Source: Ostrinia nubilalis (lineage: Eukaryota; Arthropoda; Insecta; Lepidoptera; Crambidae). From it: 64,000 nucleotides of DNA. The stretch lies in contig NC_087110.1 in NCBI RefSeq assembly GCF_963855985.1, positions 5,943,001 to 6,007,000 of the forward strand, written 5' to 3'. The notes under the pieces are model-generated. The model made no database searches. It saw only the letters and a program-made list of their open reading frames with translations, and was not told the origin of the DNA. Shown in pieces: positions 37,598-47,982 of this stretch. How positions within the stretch are numbered: position 1 is the first letter of the stretch; every line of letters begins with the position of its first letter. The translations under genes were made by a program, and so were the position numbers.

Positions 37598-37706
37598 AGA
37601 CATGGGTCTTAACGCGACGTTTATTAATGAGTTACATTATGTACTCACGGCTTGACGTTTCGGCTGCGATGCTGCAGCCGTGGTCGTGTTAAGACCCGTG
37701 TCTTAA
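37597..37706. mobile_element. Hairpin MITE (TTAAGACxYGGGTCTTAA type)
   Basis: 'aagacatgggtcttaacgcg' pairs with 'cgtgttaagacccgtgtctt'. The centre holds 'ggctgcgatgctgcagcc'. It abuts MITE family 1 copy 5. Confidence 0.75.
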
Positions 37707-37765
37707 TATTTTAATTGCTTTGAACATAAGAAAATTATGGAAAAGTAAAGTTAGATATAAATGCT

Positions 37766-38089
37766 GTACAGCCAGCGTAAAGTAGTTAGTGACACCCAAA
37801 ATGGCAAAAAAGTCGATAACTCAACCTTATTCCAATGAGGGTTTTCGCGAATGAAAAATCCGCCAGATGGCAATACGTAGACGCGAGGTCCAAAGGCTGC
37901 ATGACTGGTTATTTTTGACATGACATTGACAGATATGTCAAAATCCACCAATCACGCAGCAGTCAGACCCCACATCCACGTCTCGCCATCTAGCGGATCT
38001 TTCATACGCGAAAACCCTCATTGTAACAAAGAACGTTGCGAACTTTTTGGCTACTTTGGATGTCACGAACTATTTGACGTTGACTGTAC
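37766..38089. mobile_element. ~324-bp hairpin MITE
   Basis: The ends 'gtacagccagcgtaaagtag' and 'tttgacgttgactgtac' pair imperfectly. Inward, 'ccaatgagggttttcgcgaa' pairs with 'cgcgaaaaccctcattg', and 'gacatgaca' / 'atgtcaaaa' lie near the centre. Confidence 0.75.
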
Positions 38090-38126
38090 TGAGTTTGATA
38101 TAAACGATAGATCAAAGAAATAACTA

Positions 38127-38335
38127 AAGCCAGGTCTATGAGCACGTAGAATTTTGTCCAATGATCCCAAGCTACCCATCCTTATCGCTCGCGCGTAATT
38201 ATATTGCTGTAGCGACTGTGCGACGGGCGCCCGCAGTGAGTGTGCGAGCGCGACAGCAACATAATTACGCGCGAGCGATAAGGATGGGTAGCTTGGAGTC
38301 ATTGGACCTAATTCTAAGTGCTCGCAGACTAGACT
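38127..38335. mobile_element. MITE family 2, copy 1
   Basis: The arms include 'ccaatgatcccaagctaccc' and 'atccttatcgctcgcgcgta', inverted as 'tacgcgcgagcgataaggat' and 'gggtagcttggagtcattgg'. Other copies lie at 39,155 and 48,486. Frames of 60-79 codons on both strands arise from the palindrome. Confidence 0.85.
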
Positions 38336-38704
38336 ATACCTAAATACCTTTTAAGTAATGATGAGACTAGGGACTTTAGGAAAATCTTACTCATACATAG
38401 TGTAGGATCAATTTATTGCTATAAGGATTTGTTATTTTGTTGCTTTTATCGAACGAAAATAATCTAATAAGGCCCATAACCCATTAGCGCTATGTATATG
38501 AAAGTACTGCCGCATATAAGATCACTTTTGGCGACAAGGTGTTTCAGGAATTGGGTATTTGCCACCACTCCCCAATAATTCCAAAGCACAACTTTAAAAC
38601 CAACTGCGTAAATATGAACTAAAAAGATAAAAAGGCACTTCATTCTGGTCTTAAAAACTTAATTAATTTTAAATTACCTGTTAATTAAGTTTTTGGTTGC
38701 ATTG

Positions 38705-38919
38705 TAATGAGGGCTTTCGTTTTAGCGCTCACCAGTTAGCGTCACTGTAGAGTAAGGTCCTGTCACTTGCTAGTAGCGAAGACAGTGGCACCAACTGGTG
38801 AGCGCTAAAGTGGTAGGGATATTGCAATTGCACTCATCAAGATGGCGCCACTGTAGAGTAAAGTCCTGTGAATCGCCAGGGGTGCCAACTGTTAAGTATA
38901 AAAACGATAGCCCTCATTG
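38705..38919. mobile_element. Hairpin element with CAATGAGGGCT-type ends
   Basis: 'taatgagggctttcgtttta' pairs with 'aaaaacgatagccctcattg'. An internal pair is 'ttagcgctcaccagtt' / 'aactggtgagcgctaa'. 'cactgtagagtaa' with 'gtcctgt' occurs twice directly. A related piece is at about 45,705-45,775. Confidence 0.75.
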
Positions 38920-39112
38920 AATAAAATAGCTTAATTTAGTTGACAAAATAGTGACGTCACTGGCTAGTATTGCCATACAAAATCTATGGGAGAGTCTCGT
39001 TTTGAGTTTTAAAAAGTACGTCAATTGATTGGTGGTGGCAAATACCCTATTGGTTATTATGAGCCACATTTCATGTAATCGATTATGCAGCAGTACTATT
39101 TATGGTGATAAA

Positions 39113-39604
39113 GGTCGCGCAGCGAGAGTTGAGACGATCAACACAAAGATTTGTAAAGCCTGGTCCGTGAGCACGTAATTATGTTGATGTCGCGCTCGCA
39201 CACTCACTGCGGGCGATAAGGATGGGTAGCTTGGGGTCATTGGACAAAATTCTACGTGCTCACGGACCAGGCTTTATCTGTATACGCTTGCCGCGCTGAC
39301 AACTTGCGTAGTCTATCTGACTGCCAAGTGCTGTCTGCTGCTGGCACGGGGGGGGGGGGGGGGGGGGGGGGGGGTGATATATTACGATGTGACAGAGCAT
39401 ACAAATCTGAAGTCTCGCTGACATTTGACGTTACCCTCCCGTGCCGCTCCCATACCTCACTGACTAAGTTAACCCCTAGACCTTATAGTGTATTACTGTA
39501 TTCGATATTAGTACTTGAATGTAATGTGTTATGTGTTATGTGTTCTGTATTCTAATATTACATCAGTGTGAGTGCATATTCGCCTCAACTCTCGCTGCGC
39601 GACC
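39113..39604. mobile_element. ~490-bp TIR element with nested MITE and 27-bp G run
   Basis: Terminal inverted repeats of 21 bp begin ggtcgcgcagcgagagttga at 39,113 and end with the exact inverse at 39,604. Inside are a MITE family 2 copy (39,155-39,276) and an uninterrupted run of 27 G (39,348-39,374). Confidence 0.7.
39155..39276. mobile_element. MITE family 2, copy 2 (internally deleted, nested)
   Basis: The ends 'aaagcctggtccgtgagcac' and 'gtgctcacggaccaggcttt' are exact inverses. The right arm keeps 'gataaggatgggtagcttgg', but the left arm has lost the matching part. Confidence 0.75.
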
Positions 39605-39611
39605 TATACTG

Positions 39612-39756
39612 ACGCCCGTATTCACAAACGATGCTTGCTTAAGTAAAACAGCAAATCGAACGCACAGCGTTGAATAGAGCTCTATGACTGGTTCGTATGT
39701 TCTGTGCGTCCACGCGCACTGTGAGACCTCATAGTAATGTTTGTGAATACGGGCGT
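39612..39756. mobile_element. 145-bp MITE with ACGCCCGTATTCACAAAC ends
   Basis: 'acgcccgtattcacaaac' at the left and 'gtttgtgaatacgggcgt' at the right are exact inverses. Internal part AT-poor and non-coding. It ends 54 bp beyond the MAT1 stop codon. Confidence 0.8.
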
Positions 39757-39809
39757 GAATTACGCGTTTAGTGATACTAGTCCAGTACTATGGTGGGTAG
39801 TGGGTCGGG

Positions 39810-42355
39810 TCAGCTGGCGTGGTATAGTCCGGCCAAAGCGTCTTGGAGCGCGCGTAGGCACGGCAGCTGCGATGTGTAGCCGCCCGCCATTTCTGTTTCT
39901 GTTTCCCGCCTGTAAGAAAACGAAGTGTTAAAGGAAAATAATATTACAGCATTTTCTTGAAAAACTTTTGCAGCACATTCTAAATCTTACAAGGAAATTT
40001 TCAGTCGATTATTTAGTATACAAAGAACTCATTTCTCAAAATTGCAACCGATTTACGTAGTACCGAATACACGACTTTTTTGAGCTCACGCCAGGCGTCG
40101 CTGTTATGAATAACTAGGTGGATCCCGTTTTACCCCCTTAGGGATTTTGCAAAATCCCGTCTTAGTGAGCATCTACGTTCTAAAAGGAACCCCCATGTAA
40201 AATTGGAGACTCCTATCACTTGTAGTTTCTGAGATTTCATGATAAGTGAGTGAGTCCAGTGACCTTTCGCTTTTATAGATATAGTAGATACAAATTGGTA
40301 CTTAGAAACCCCGGGTAACTAGTGTTTCTCGAGCATCATCAGCTGCTAATCCTTATAATGGACTTTTAACCGTACCAAATAAATGTATACTAACTTGACA
40401 TGCCGCAGGTACCCTTGCGTGTTGATTTCCTGCAGAGACGGTGGGTCGGGCCCGCATCGGTCTGGGATCGGAGGCGCCTCGTATCGGTACAGAGGACCTT
40501 CTTCGATCGTCACCATCGGGTTCTGATCTAAGCCACGGGTGAACTTGACTCCGGTTGAGAACTGGGTTATCTGAAATAAGAAAATAAAATTGTAGTATTT
40601 CTGTTAAAACTGGTAGATGGACTCATATTTGAACATTATGTGGATAAGAACAGTGCTTGCAGTTTTATATGTATTTCATTCAAATAGGTGTGATATGTAT
40701 GGAATATTAAATGGTGCATGCTGTGACTCTTGTGGTCTATGATGGACCCTATGGAAACATGCCATCAAAAATATACTTTTTTATTTTATCACAGTTAATT
40801 TAATTACAGTACAACACATTTAGAAGCGACCGTGTGTGAGTATGCAGCACTAAAAGTATTTTAGATTTAACGAATTTTACGAAGTCTTACTTACTATAGT
40901 AAGTGAAATCTACTCAACTTACCTTGGGCATAGGAGGCAGAGCCTCCTCCTGTTTATTACTAGCAATCGTCTGAGCAAACGTGTTCAATATGTCCTTAGC
41001 GTCCCCTTCAGCGAACATCAACTCATCGATCAGTGCTTCCTTCTCCCGTATCTTCTGTTTCTTGGCCTCTTGCTCCATCCTGACTAGTTCTGCTCTACGA
41101 AGCTCCTCCATCTGCTTTTCAATTTCTAGTATCTCCTCTAATTCTATTTCTTCTCTACCTGCCAATGAAATAATGACAAATCTTAGTTTTAGTACCATTT
41201 CATCATCATCATTTCAGCCATAGGACGTCCACTGCTGAACGTGTACCATTTAGCAAAGATTAAATCAGCAACGCGGACATGCTTGGTTTCATAAGTACCA
41301 AAATTTTGTCTATGGTGGCTTATGTGTAAAGACATTGTAAATGATACATAGGTCCTTTAAAGTGAGCAGTACATTGGTACCTAACTTAACCTTAAACACA
41401 TTCAAGGTCTTTATACAAAACATTCATGGTATGATTCTATTATAAGTGTAAGCCAGAATAGGTCTAAGAAAAAACCTTGAATGTGTTTTATGTTTAAGTT
41501 TATGTGCTTTAGTCTCTAACGCATGATGTTTTCACCTATAATTAAGTTTGCATTTAACAAGTGTCATTTTTTATAGTTACTTTTGTGAAGCCTCAATGTA
41601 ACCTTGTTGGTGTTCAAATAAATAAATAAATAAATAAGTTTACTTTTGCCATAGCTTCATTTGTGAGTTCTGTGAGAAATGTATTTTGCAATAGTAGTTA
41701 GAAACCACTAGAAATTTTACAAGATATGTATATGTATTTTTTTCACACTCATACCTATTTTAGCTTTGTTTTTCATGATCAGTTCTTTATTATCCTTCTT
41801 ATACTGTTCTATTCTCTTATTTGTTCCCACAATATCAATGTTATTGGTCAAATTGTAGACGATAGTCTCAATTTCTTCTAAATAATCATTGTACTCCCGC
41901 AATGTGGCAAAATCCTCTTCCTTTTTATTGTAGTCTTTGAGAACTCTCTTCCTGATGTCTATTTCTTTTTCAACCATAGGGTCTTCAAACAGTTGAACTC
42001 TGAAATTGCTTCTGCGTAGTGGCACATTGCAATCGGGGCATGAGCCAGATCCTAAAACATAAAATATATTTAAGTACAACCAATTGACAAAATAGAAAAT
42101 AATATGAACTTATCATTAGCAGCACTCCCAACATTTTGTATTTGAGGCCCATGCTCCTATGACACAGGGGATTTTTGTGGATGTGGTAACTCAAGGAAGA
42201 CAACAATTGACTGCTTATTAATAATAGCTACCTTTTAAGAACAATAAATCAACACAACTCTCGCACAAGGCATGACCGCACACGTTTACCATCAGCTTCA
42301 GAGACGGGTTCCTGTATTTCGTTGTCTTACAACGCGGACAAGCTTGGTCGTCCAT
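39810..42355 (-). CDS. MNAT1: CDK-activating kinase assembly factor MAT1
   Basis: MAT1 holds CDK7 and cyclin H together as CAK and anchors CAK to TFIIH in the nucleus. Five minus-strand exons fit GT-AG and phase: 42,355-42,232; 42,051-41,755; 41,158-40,923; 40,570-40,395; 39,909-39,810. They total 310 codons plus TGA (human MAT1 is 309 aa). Exon 1 plus the exon 2 start encode the C3HC4 RING: C6, C9, C26, H28, C31, C34, C46, C49. Exon 2 includes [20 protein letters not shown] and [19 protein letters not shown]. Exon 3 is a charged coiled coil ([20 protein letters not shown]) near residues 142-190. Exon 5 ends [20 protein letters not shown] then GLYHAS, the conserved CAK-activating tail. Introns hold an RTE stub (41,206-41,240) and a Helitron-like piece (40,122-40,292). 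The TRIM element lies about 250 bp upstream of the ATG. Confidence 0.95.
40122..40292 (-). mobile_element. Helitron-like fragment in MAT1 intron 4
   Basis: 'cccgttttacccccttaggg', 'attttgcaaaatcccgtctt' and 'gtagtttctgagatttcatg' are the inverse of the segment at about 11,805-11,995. Non-coding. Confidence 0.65.
41206..41241 (-). mobile_element. RTE 3' stub in MAT1 intron 2
   Basis: Only (CAT)n followed by 'cataggacgtccactgctga' remains. This is the extreme 3' end of the RTE family in antisense. Such a short copy implies strong 5' truncation. Confidence 0.6.
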
Positions 42356-42604
42356 ATTGATGGAGGAATGATTACTTTAGTCACAAATGTTACCTTTGTG
42401 GCTACAATTAGCTTAAAAACACAGATCTAAACCGAACAATCCGATGCAATTTTATTTTCGAGGTTGCTTTCAGATGCTTTGTTTGACAGAGTGACAGCTG
42501 CAGCTGGCTTGCTGTCTGATTGACAGTGACGGTTAAAGTGATGGGGTACCGTATCTTCATAATCGATTTAAACAATCTGGTGGGAAATCATTTAATACCA
42601 AACT

Positions 42605-43478
42605 TGTGGGATATGATGCTCAACCACAATAAGGAAGCTAGATGTTAGTGCTTCCTTCCGAGCGGGTGTTGTGCTCGGGGACCAAGGTCCAATTACACCA
42701 TCTTGGTTTGCCTATATATACTTGGCAGGATATAAAACTCCGTCACCGCGATGCAGGTTTGTATGAGCGGCGGAGTGTGCCATAGTGAAGTAGTGACAGC
42801 GCCATCTGTTGGTCACTAGTTTGTAGTGGCGTCGCCACACCACTCCCCCCGGAAGAACCGGAGGTGGATGACGTCAGGATGAGCTCAGCAGTCTGTGCGT
42901 GATGAGCTTACAAGTGCCAGTGTGCTCAAGTCTGCGGTGAGTCGAGACGAGCAGGTTGCGGTGCTCTATCCACGGTGAGTCGGGATAGTGAGCGGAGGCG
43001 TCTTCGATGGTCGGGCGTGGAGCTGGGCCAGAGCTGTACCCGTGACCAGTGAAGTGACGGTTGCTTGCTGCCGAGGAACCAGGAAGGTCGGTTGCGATCT
43101 GCGATGGTCCCTGAAGGCTGGATGCTGGCTTGTTGAAGACTGGAGCTGATGACGGAGTGGCGGAGATGGTGAGGATGGCGGAGGCTGATGCCGAAGATGG
43201 TGGTGGATGGAAGGTCACGTTCCAATCACGTCGGGGTCACCAATGTGGGATATGATGCTCAACCACAATAAGGAAGCTAGATGTTAGTGCTTCCTTCCGA
43301 GCGGGTGTTGTGCTCGGGGACCAAGGTCCAATTACACCATCTTGGTTTGCCTATATATACTTGGCAGGATATAAAACTCCGTCACCGCGATGCAGGTTTG
43401 TATGAGCGGCGGAGTGTGCCATAGTGAAGTAGTGACAGCGCCATCTGTTGGTCACTAGTTTGTAGTGGCGTCGCCACA
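42605..43478 (-). mobile_element. TRIM-like non-autonomous LTR retrotransposon, 874 bp
   Basis: Two apparently identical 235-bp LTRs (42,605-42,839 and 43,244-43,478) begin TGT and end ACA, and are flanked by a 4-bp duplication AACT (42,601-42,604 and 43,479-43,482). Just inside the right LTR the minus strand reads 'ttggtgaccccgacgtgatt', a tRNA primer-binding site of the type used by insect LTR elements. Inside the left LTR is a purine tract ('ccggggggagtgg'), so the element is read on the minus strand. The 404-bp interior holds only short Pro/Ser-rich frames without gag or pol motifs. It lies 250 bp upstream of the MAT1 start codon. Confidence 0.9.
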
Positions 43479-43551
43479 AACTCGAGGATTTATGCTAGAC
43501 AAACTTGTTTCTTCCTATTGCTATGTTATGTTCAATAGTAGGTGCTGCCCA

Positions 43552-43720
43552 GAGCCCCGATTACGGTAATTTTTAACGTCTACAATCCAGACACGCTTCT
43601 CGATTCTGCGATACGATTGGTCATTCAACAGCGTACGTCAGCTGTTTTGACCAATCGTATCGCAGAATCGATGAAGCGTGTCTGGATTGTAGACGTTAAA
43701 AGTTACCGTAATCGGGGCTC
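43552..43720. mobile_element. Near-perfect 169-bp palindromic MITE
   Basis: 'gagccccgattacggtaa' pairs with 'ttaccgtaatcggggctc'. The arms continue with 'aacgtctacaatccagacac' and 'cgattctgcgatacgattgg' and their inverses up to a small loop near 43,635. The 107-codon frame at 43,542-43,865 is produced by the palindrome. Confidence 0.9.
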
Positions 43721-44386
43721 AGTGTTATTTATAAATATTTTGCCAGAAAATCTTCTAGAACAGACAACAGAGTTTCCTTCTTCAGAAATAATTTTATTAG
43801 GGAGGGAGGGAGTGAAGAATTTTTTTCATTCAGGTACACGTTTATCAAACTCTCTGTGGACTTGAAAACTTAAATTGTATTTTAAAAAATATTAGCGATG
43901 TAACTTATTTAAGTATTAACTTTTAACAACTTAACTAAACTATACCTATTGTAAATTAATAAAATAAAAATAAAAATTATGTATGTACAAGCTTTATAAA
44001 TAAAAAAAAACATTCAAATCGCTCTCTTGGGCTAGGGGGAAGTAGGTTAAGTAATAATAGTAATACTTTTTTAAGTATTCATTTAAAATAAAAACTAAAT
44101 CGATTTTTATTTTGTGCCTGGAGAATCGATATTTATTTCGATTCTGATACATATTGTTGGCAGCTCTAGACACATTGTTCTCAGTTACAAATTTAAAAAT
44201 TTCGAGTTCATTGACCAATCAGAATCTATTAGAAAATGTTTTTACCAATAAGAATGCAGAATTTTGACAGTTGTGAACAATAGAAAACAACATGTTTTTA
44301 AATATTTGTGAGAAGTTTTAATTCATGTTTTGCTTTCTATTTTATGTTAATATAGTCGTTAATATTTGTCAAAACATCAATAAAAT
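43721..44386. other. MAIP1 upstream region
   Basis: AT-rich and non-coding. 'ttgaccaatcagaatc' at about 44,211 contains a CCAAT box in forward orientation about 170 bp before the MAIP1 ATG, a plausible promoter element. Nothing else is recognised. Confidence 0.4.
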
Positions 44387-46186
44387 ATGAATTTAGCTAT
44401 AAGGCAAGTGCTAACAAGACAGTCTTTTAGGCTTTGCGACAGAATTGTTTATAAATCTTTACCAAAACAACTAAACATAACCTCATCATGTACTGTTACA
44501 CAATTGAGGAATTACTGCGAAGACCGCGTAGAAGCGAGGAAATTGCCGCCTCTCATGGAGTTCCCGCCAATCGTATGGCCGTCGTTTATCAAGTTTGTTA
44601 AGAATTGGATGTTTTCAAATTTTATTATACGACCATACTTTGACCAAGAGTTCAGCTTACATGAGTTTATTGAAGCATCAAAACACGCTGTTCAGGTTTG
44701 TTATTCTACCTGATTTTTATTCATTATCATCCCATTTCCATCACAATTCATGTAGAATTCCAATAAGAACTAATTAAATATTGGACCTATAAGAATGAGA
44801 ACATTGTTCCCGTTCTTGATTATTTACTTACTTTGGTAACTACCTACAATGTTTTTTAATAACGAGATAGTATATCCATACTATAAAGAGCTAAGTAGCC
44901 ATCTGTACCTTAAGTTTAGATAGATCATCTTACCTAAGTTTTTATTCTATTTTCAAGCCTACCGCTGCCTTATGATTAAAAGCAGTGAAGTGGTTTTGAT
45001 ATCACATGAAGAAGTAGTTTTTATTTTTCTAAAACTATGCTTAGCTGCTTTTCTGAAATCCCATTTGTTTCAAAATTGTTTTAACAAGAACCAAAACATT
45101 GATGTACTCCGTCAGGTTGTTTCAGATGCCCTAACAAACAGTGACTTCAAATCACTGGAAGGTCTAGTCGACAAAGATGCCATTGCCTCATTAAAGAATG
45201 CCGTCTCGAAGCTGTCAGTATCACAGAGACAGCTACTGAGTATTCAGAAGGAAGACATATTCTACGCTTTTCCTTATCAGGTGAGTAAATTATTTAAAAT
45301 CATCGTCAAAGAACTAAGTATGTACAGGATAAAAATTGTTCATTGACTTATTGAAAAAATAGTTTTTCAGCAAAACAAATTAATTAAATAGAAAAACATG
45401 CTTTTACATAAAAAAGAGACGATGGAGATGTTTTGAAAGTTCCTTTATGTCATAAGACATTTTCTGTATTTTCAGGTTGGAGTTATTTTTGACGAATCAG
45501 ACAAGCGATGGGTGGAGATCACTATGTGTTACCATGTCTTGAAGGGACTCAAAAATATGCAAGATTCTGGAGATCTTCCCCCCATCTCCTTAGGGTAATT
45601 TCAAAGTTTATTATTATCTAAATCCTGGTTAAATAAAGCTGAAATGTGTGATCCATTGCAACAACTTTATTATTTACATATTGAAAAAGAGGGTGTCCTT
45701 GATTGCGCTCACAAGATGGCGCCACTAGCGAGTTCTAGGACCTTACTCGACAGTGGTGCCTTATAGGCAACCTTATAGAAAACCTCCCAATATTATTTTA
45801 TACACAGTGGTGACTGAGTTTGTTGCGGCGCTTCTTCTCAACACTTGCCAAATGTTGGTCTCGAAGCACTGGTAGGGTAAAAAGATTATGAGACATGTAG
45901 AGGCTCCTTAAGAGCAAAATGACGATTTGTAAGAACTATTTATTAGTCTAAACAAATAAAGAAATGTTGACTTTGACTTTATAGATACTAACTATCCCAA
46001 TATTAATTTATAGATTTCTCAAAAACAGTATTTTTCTCTTGTTACAGAACACAACCAGAATTTCAAGACAAGATATTCATATTAAACTACAGATTTATTA
46101 GAGAGTTCACAAAAGGAGTTGAAGACAGCTGGTGGGTTAACATAGTTAACCATTTCCAGCCTCAGTCGCTAATGAAAAAAATATAA
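44387..46186 (+). CDS. MAIP1: m-AAA protease-interacting protein 1, mitochondrial
   Basis: MAIP1 (C2orf47 family) binds the m-AAA protease in the mitochondrial matrix and supports assembly of the calcium uniporter subunit EMRE. Four exons fit GT-AG and phase: 44,387-44,695; 45,116-45,280; 45,476-45,594; 46,048-46,186. They give 243 aa (human 291). The N-terminus (MNLAIRQVLTRQSFRLCDRI) has Arg and few acidic residues, as a mitochondrial presequence should. Residues about 66-130 contain FVKNWMFSNFIIRPYFDQEF and, across the exon 1/2 join, HAVQVVSDALTNSDFKSLEG, which aligns without gaps to my memory of the human protein. The C-terminal part (VGVIFDESDKRWVEITMCYH) is the Tim44-like fold region. 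An AATAAA lies at 46,239. Start chosen because it is the first ATG in frame and gives the presequence. Confidence 0.9.
45670..45985. repeat. Retroposon remnants in MAIP1 intron 3
   Basis: The left part ('gcgctcacaagatggcgcca', 'ggaccttactcgacagtggt') is related to the element at 38,705. The right part ('gcttcttctcaacacttgcc', 'caaataaagaaatgttgact') is a lepidopteran LINE 3' end with its usual tail. Confidence 0.55.
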
Positions 46187-46487
46187 TCCGTCAACTTCCA
46201 ACGATAAGTCCAAACCAGTCAGTTAGCCCAGATTTTTAAATAAAATTCAGTTATATTTAAATATTTCTTTTATTAAAATAGTTATTGTATAAAAATAGGT
46301 TTACTGTTCTGTTATACATTCAGTGAACCAATCACAGATTCATTAAAATCGTTAAACTTATTATAAAAATGTACAAAATTAATTCAGAAGTAGTAGTTAG
46401 TAGAGTAAATTAAGAATAGAGATTGCTTGACAAGCATAAACATACACCTTTTATAACTAAAAAATCTACAAAATCATAATACATTTG

Positions 46488-47860
46488 ATTAGATTGCTCA
46501 AATTATCATGATTCTCAAACCCGGTAAGCCCCCAAACGCTACATCTTCCTACAGACCTATTAGTCTTCTACCGCTGATGTCGAAGGTATTCGAAAAAATT
46601 CTGTTGAAACGAATGAAGCCCCACATCGGTGATCTGATACCTGAACACCAATTTGGTTTCCGGGAAAGACACTCCACTACTGAACAGGTCCACAGAACCA
46701 TAAACATCATCTCAGAAGCACTGGAAAAGAAACGATACTGCTCAGCTGCGTTCTTGGACATAAGTCAAGCCTTCGACAAGGTCTGGCATAAAGGGCTCTT
46801 GTACAAACTGAAACAGAACCTCCCATGCCCGTTCTACGAAATACTTGGGTCGTATTTGGGAGACAGATGCTTCGAAGTCAGATCAGGAGACTCTTGTTCT
46901 GCCCTATGCAACATAGCGTCCGGTATACCCCAGGGTAGTGTTTTGGGGCCCGTGCTGTACCTATTGTTTACCGCAGACCTGCCAACAACTACAAATACAT
47001 TCACAGGCACCTTTGCTGACGACACGGTAACAATGGCAACACACGACGATCCAGTCACGGCCTCACTCTATCTCCAGGAAAGCCTGACGGAAATGGAGAA
47101 ATGGTACCATTCATGGCGTATTAAAGCGAACGGAGAAAAATCTGTGCATGTAACCTTCACTCTCAGAAGAAACTCCTGCCCACCGGTCAAACTTAATGGT
47201 ATCCAAATACCTCAGGCTGAGGACGTTAGGTATCTGGGCTTGCACCTGGACCGCAGGCTAACCTGGAGAAAGCATATATGGACAAAGAGGAAGCACCTAG
47301 ATGCCAAACTAAGAAACATGATGTGGCTTGTCGGAGGCCAGTCACAGCTGAACACCAGTAGCAAAATGATGGTCTACAAAACCATCCTTAAACCTATCTG
47401 GACCTACGGGATACAGCTGTGGGGAACAGCTGCCAACTCCAATCTCGACATAATCGAGCGCTTTCAGACAAAAGCCATACGTTTGATTTACCAAATCCCA
47501 TGGTATATCAGCAACAAGCTCATCTATCAGGACTTGCCATTGCCCACAGTCAGAGAGGAAATAAGAGCCACACACTCCGCTACAAGGATAGACTTTCAAA
47601 TCATCCAAACTCTTCAGTACAACAACTCATGACCATTGAAGGCTTCCTATTCAGCAGACTGCAAAGAGCTAGTGTCAGGGGTCTCCTTAGTAGATTCCAT
47701 GACAGTTGAGAAACCATGATCACTGAGGGCAACTGAGTCACTGGACTCCACCCTACCCATGACAAAGAACAGTGCAAACGGACACAGGAGTGGATTATTG
47801 TAGTTCCCTACAGATTGCCGCTGGGACCACGGATATAAGAGAAGAAAAAAAAAAAAAATA
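46488..47860 (+). mobile_element. 5'-truncated Jockey-clade LINE with target duplication
   Basis: The insertion is bounded by a 12-bp direct repeat, ataatacatttg, at 46,476-46,487 and 47,861-47,872, and ends in poly(A) (about 47,844-47,858). It carries only the RT part of ORF2 and lies between the convergent MAIP1 and paracaspase genes, in non-coding sequence. Confidence 0.9.
46490..47709 (+). pseudogene. Jockey-type reverse transcriptase fragment, frameshifted
   Basis: The frame opens at the 5' truncation point with the conserved 'AQIIMILKPGK' block of Jockey-type RT. It continues through 'SYRPISLLPLMSKVFEKI', 'FGFRERHSTTEQ', 'AAFLDISQAFDKVWH', 'GIPQGSVLGPVLYLL' and the catalytic 'TFADDTV' (FADD where YADD is usual, as in many Jockey elements). 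It runs to about 47,575. There a 1-nt shift moves the C-terminus (LRYKDRLSNHPNSS, ending at a TGA near 47,709) into another frame. The endonuclease domain and ORF1 are absent. It is a dead copy and gives no protein of use to the host. Confidence 0.9.
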
Positions 47861-47982
47861 ATAATACATTTGGAGCAACATTTTTGAAGACATAGCATCT
47901 ATCATGACATTTAATTAATATATTTGTACCTACATGTAATAGCACCAATAATTGCTTAAAACTATCTACTTTAGGGACAACC

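Noticed and set aside
37751..38343. Several frames of 60-79 codons on both strands with similar sequences
   Set aside because: They mirror each other because the DNA is two hairpin MITEs; none has a splice or family context.
42874..43225. Two overlapping Pro/Ser-rich frames of 99-114 codons
   Set aside because: They lie in the interior of the TRIM element. No gag or pol motif, and the overlap suggests GC-rich non-coding sequence.
43542..43865. 107-codon plus-strand frame
   Set aside because: Most of it is the translation of a near-perfect palindromic MITE (43,552-43,720).
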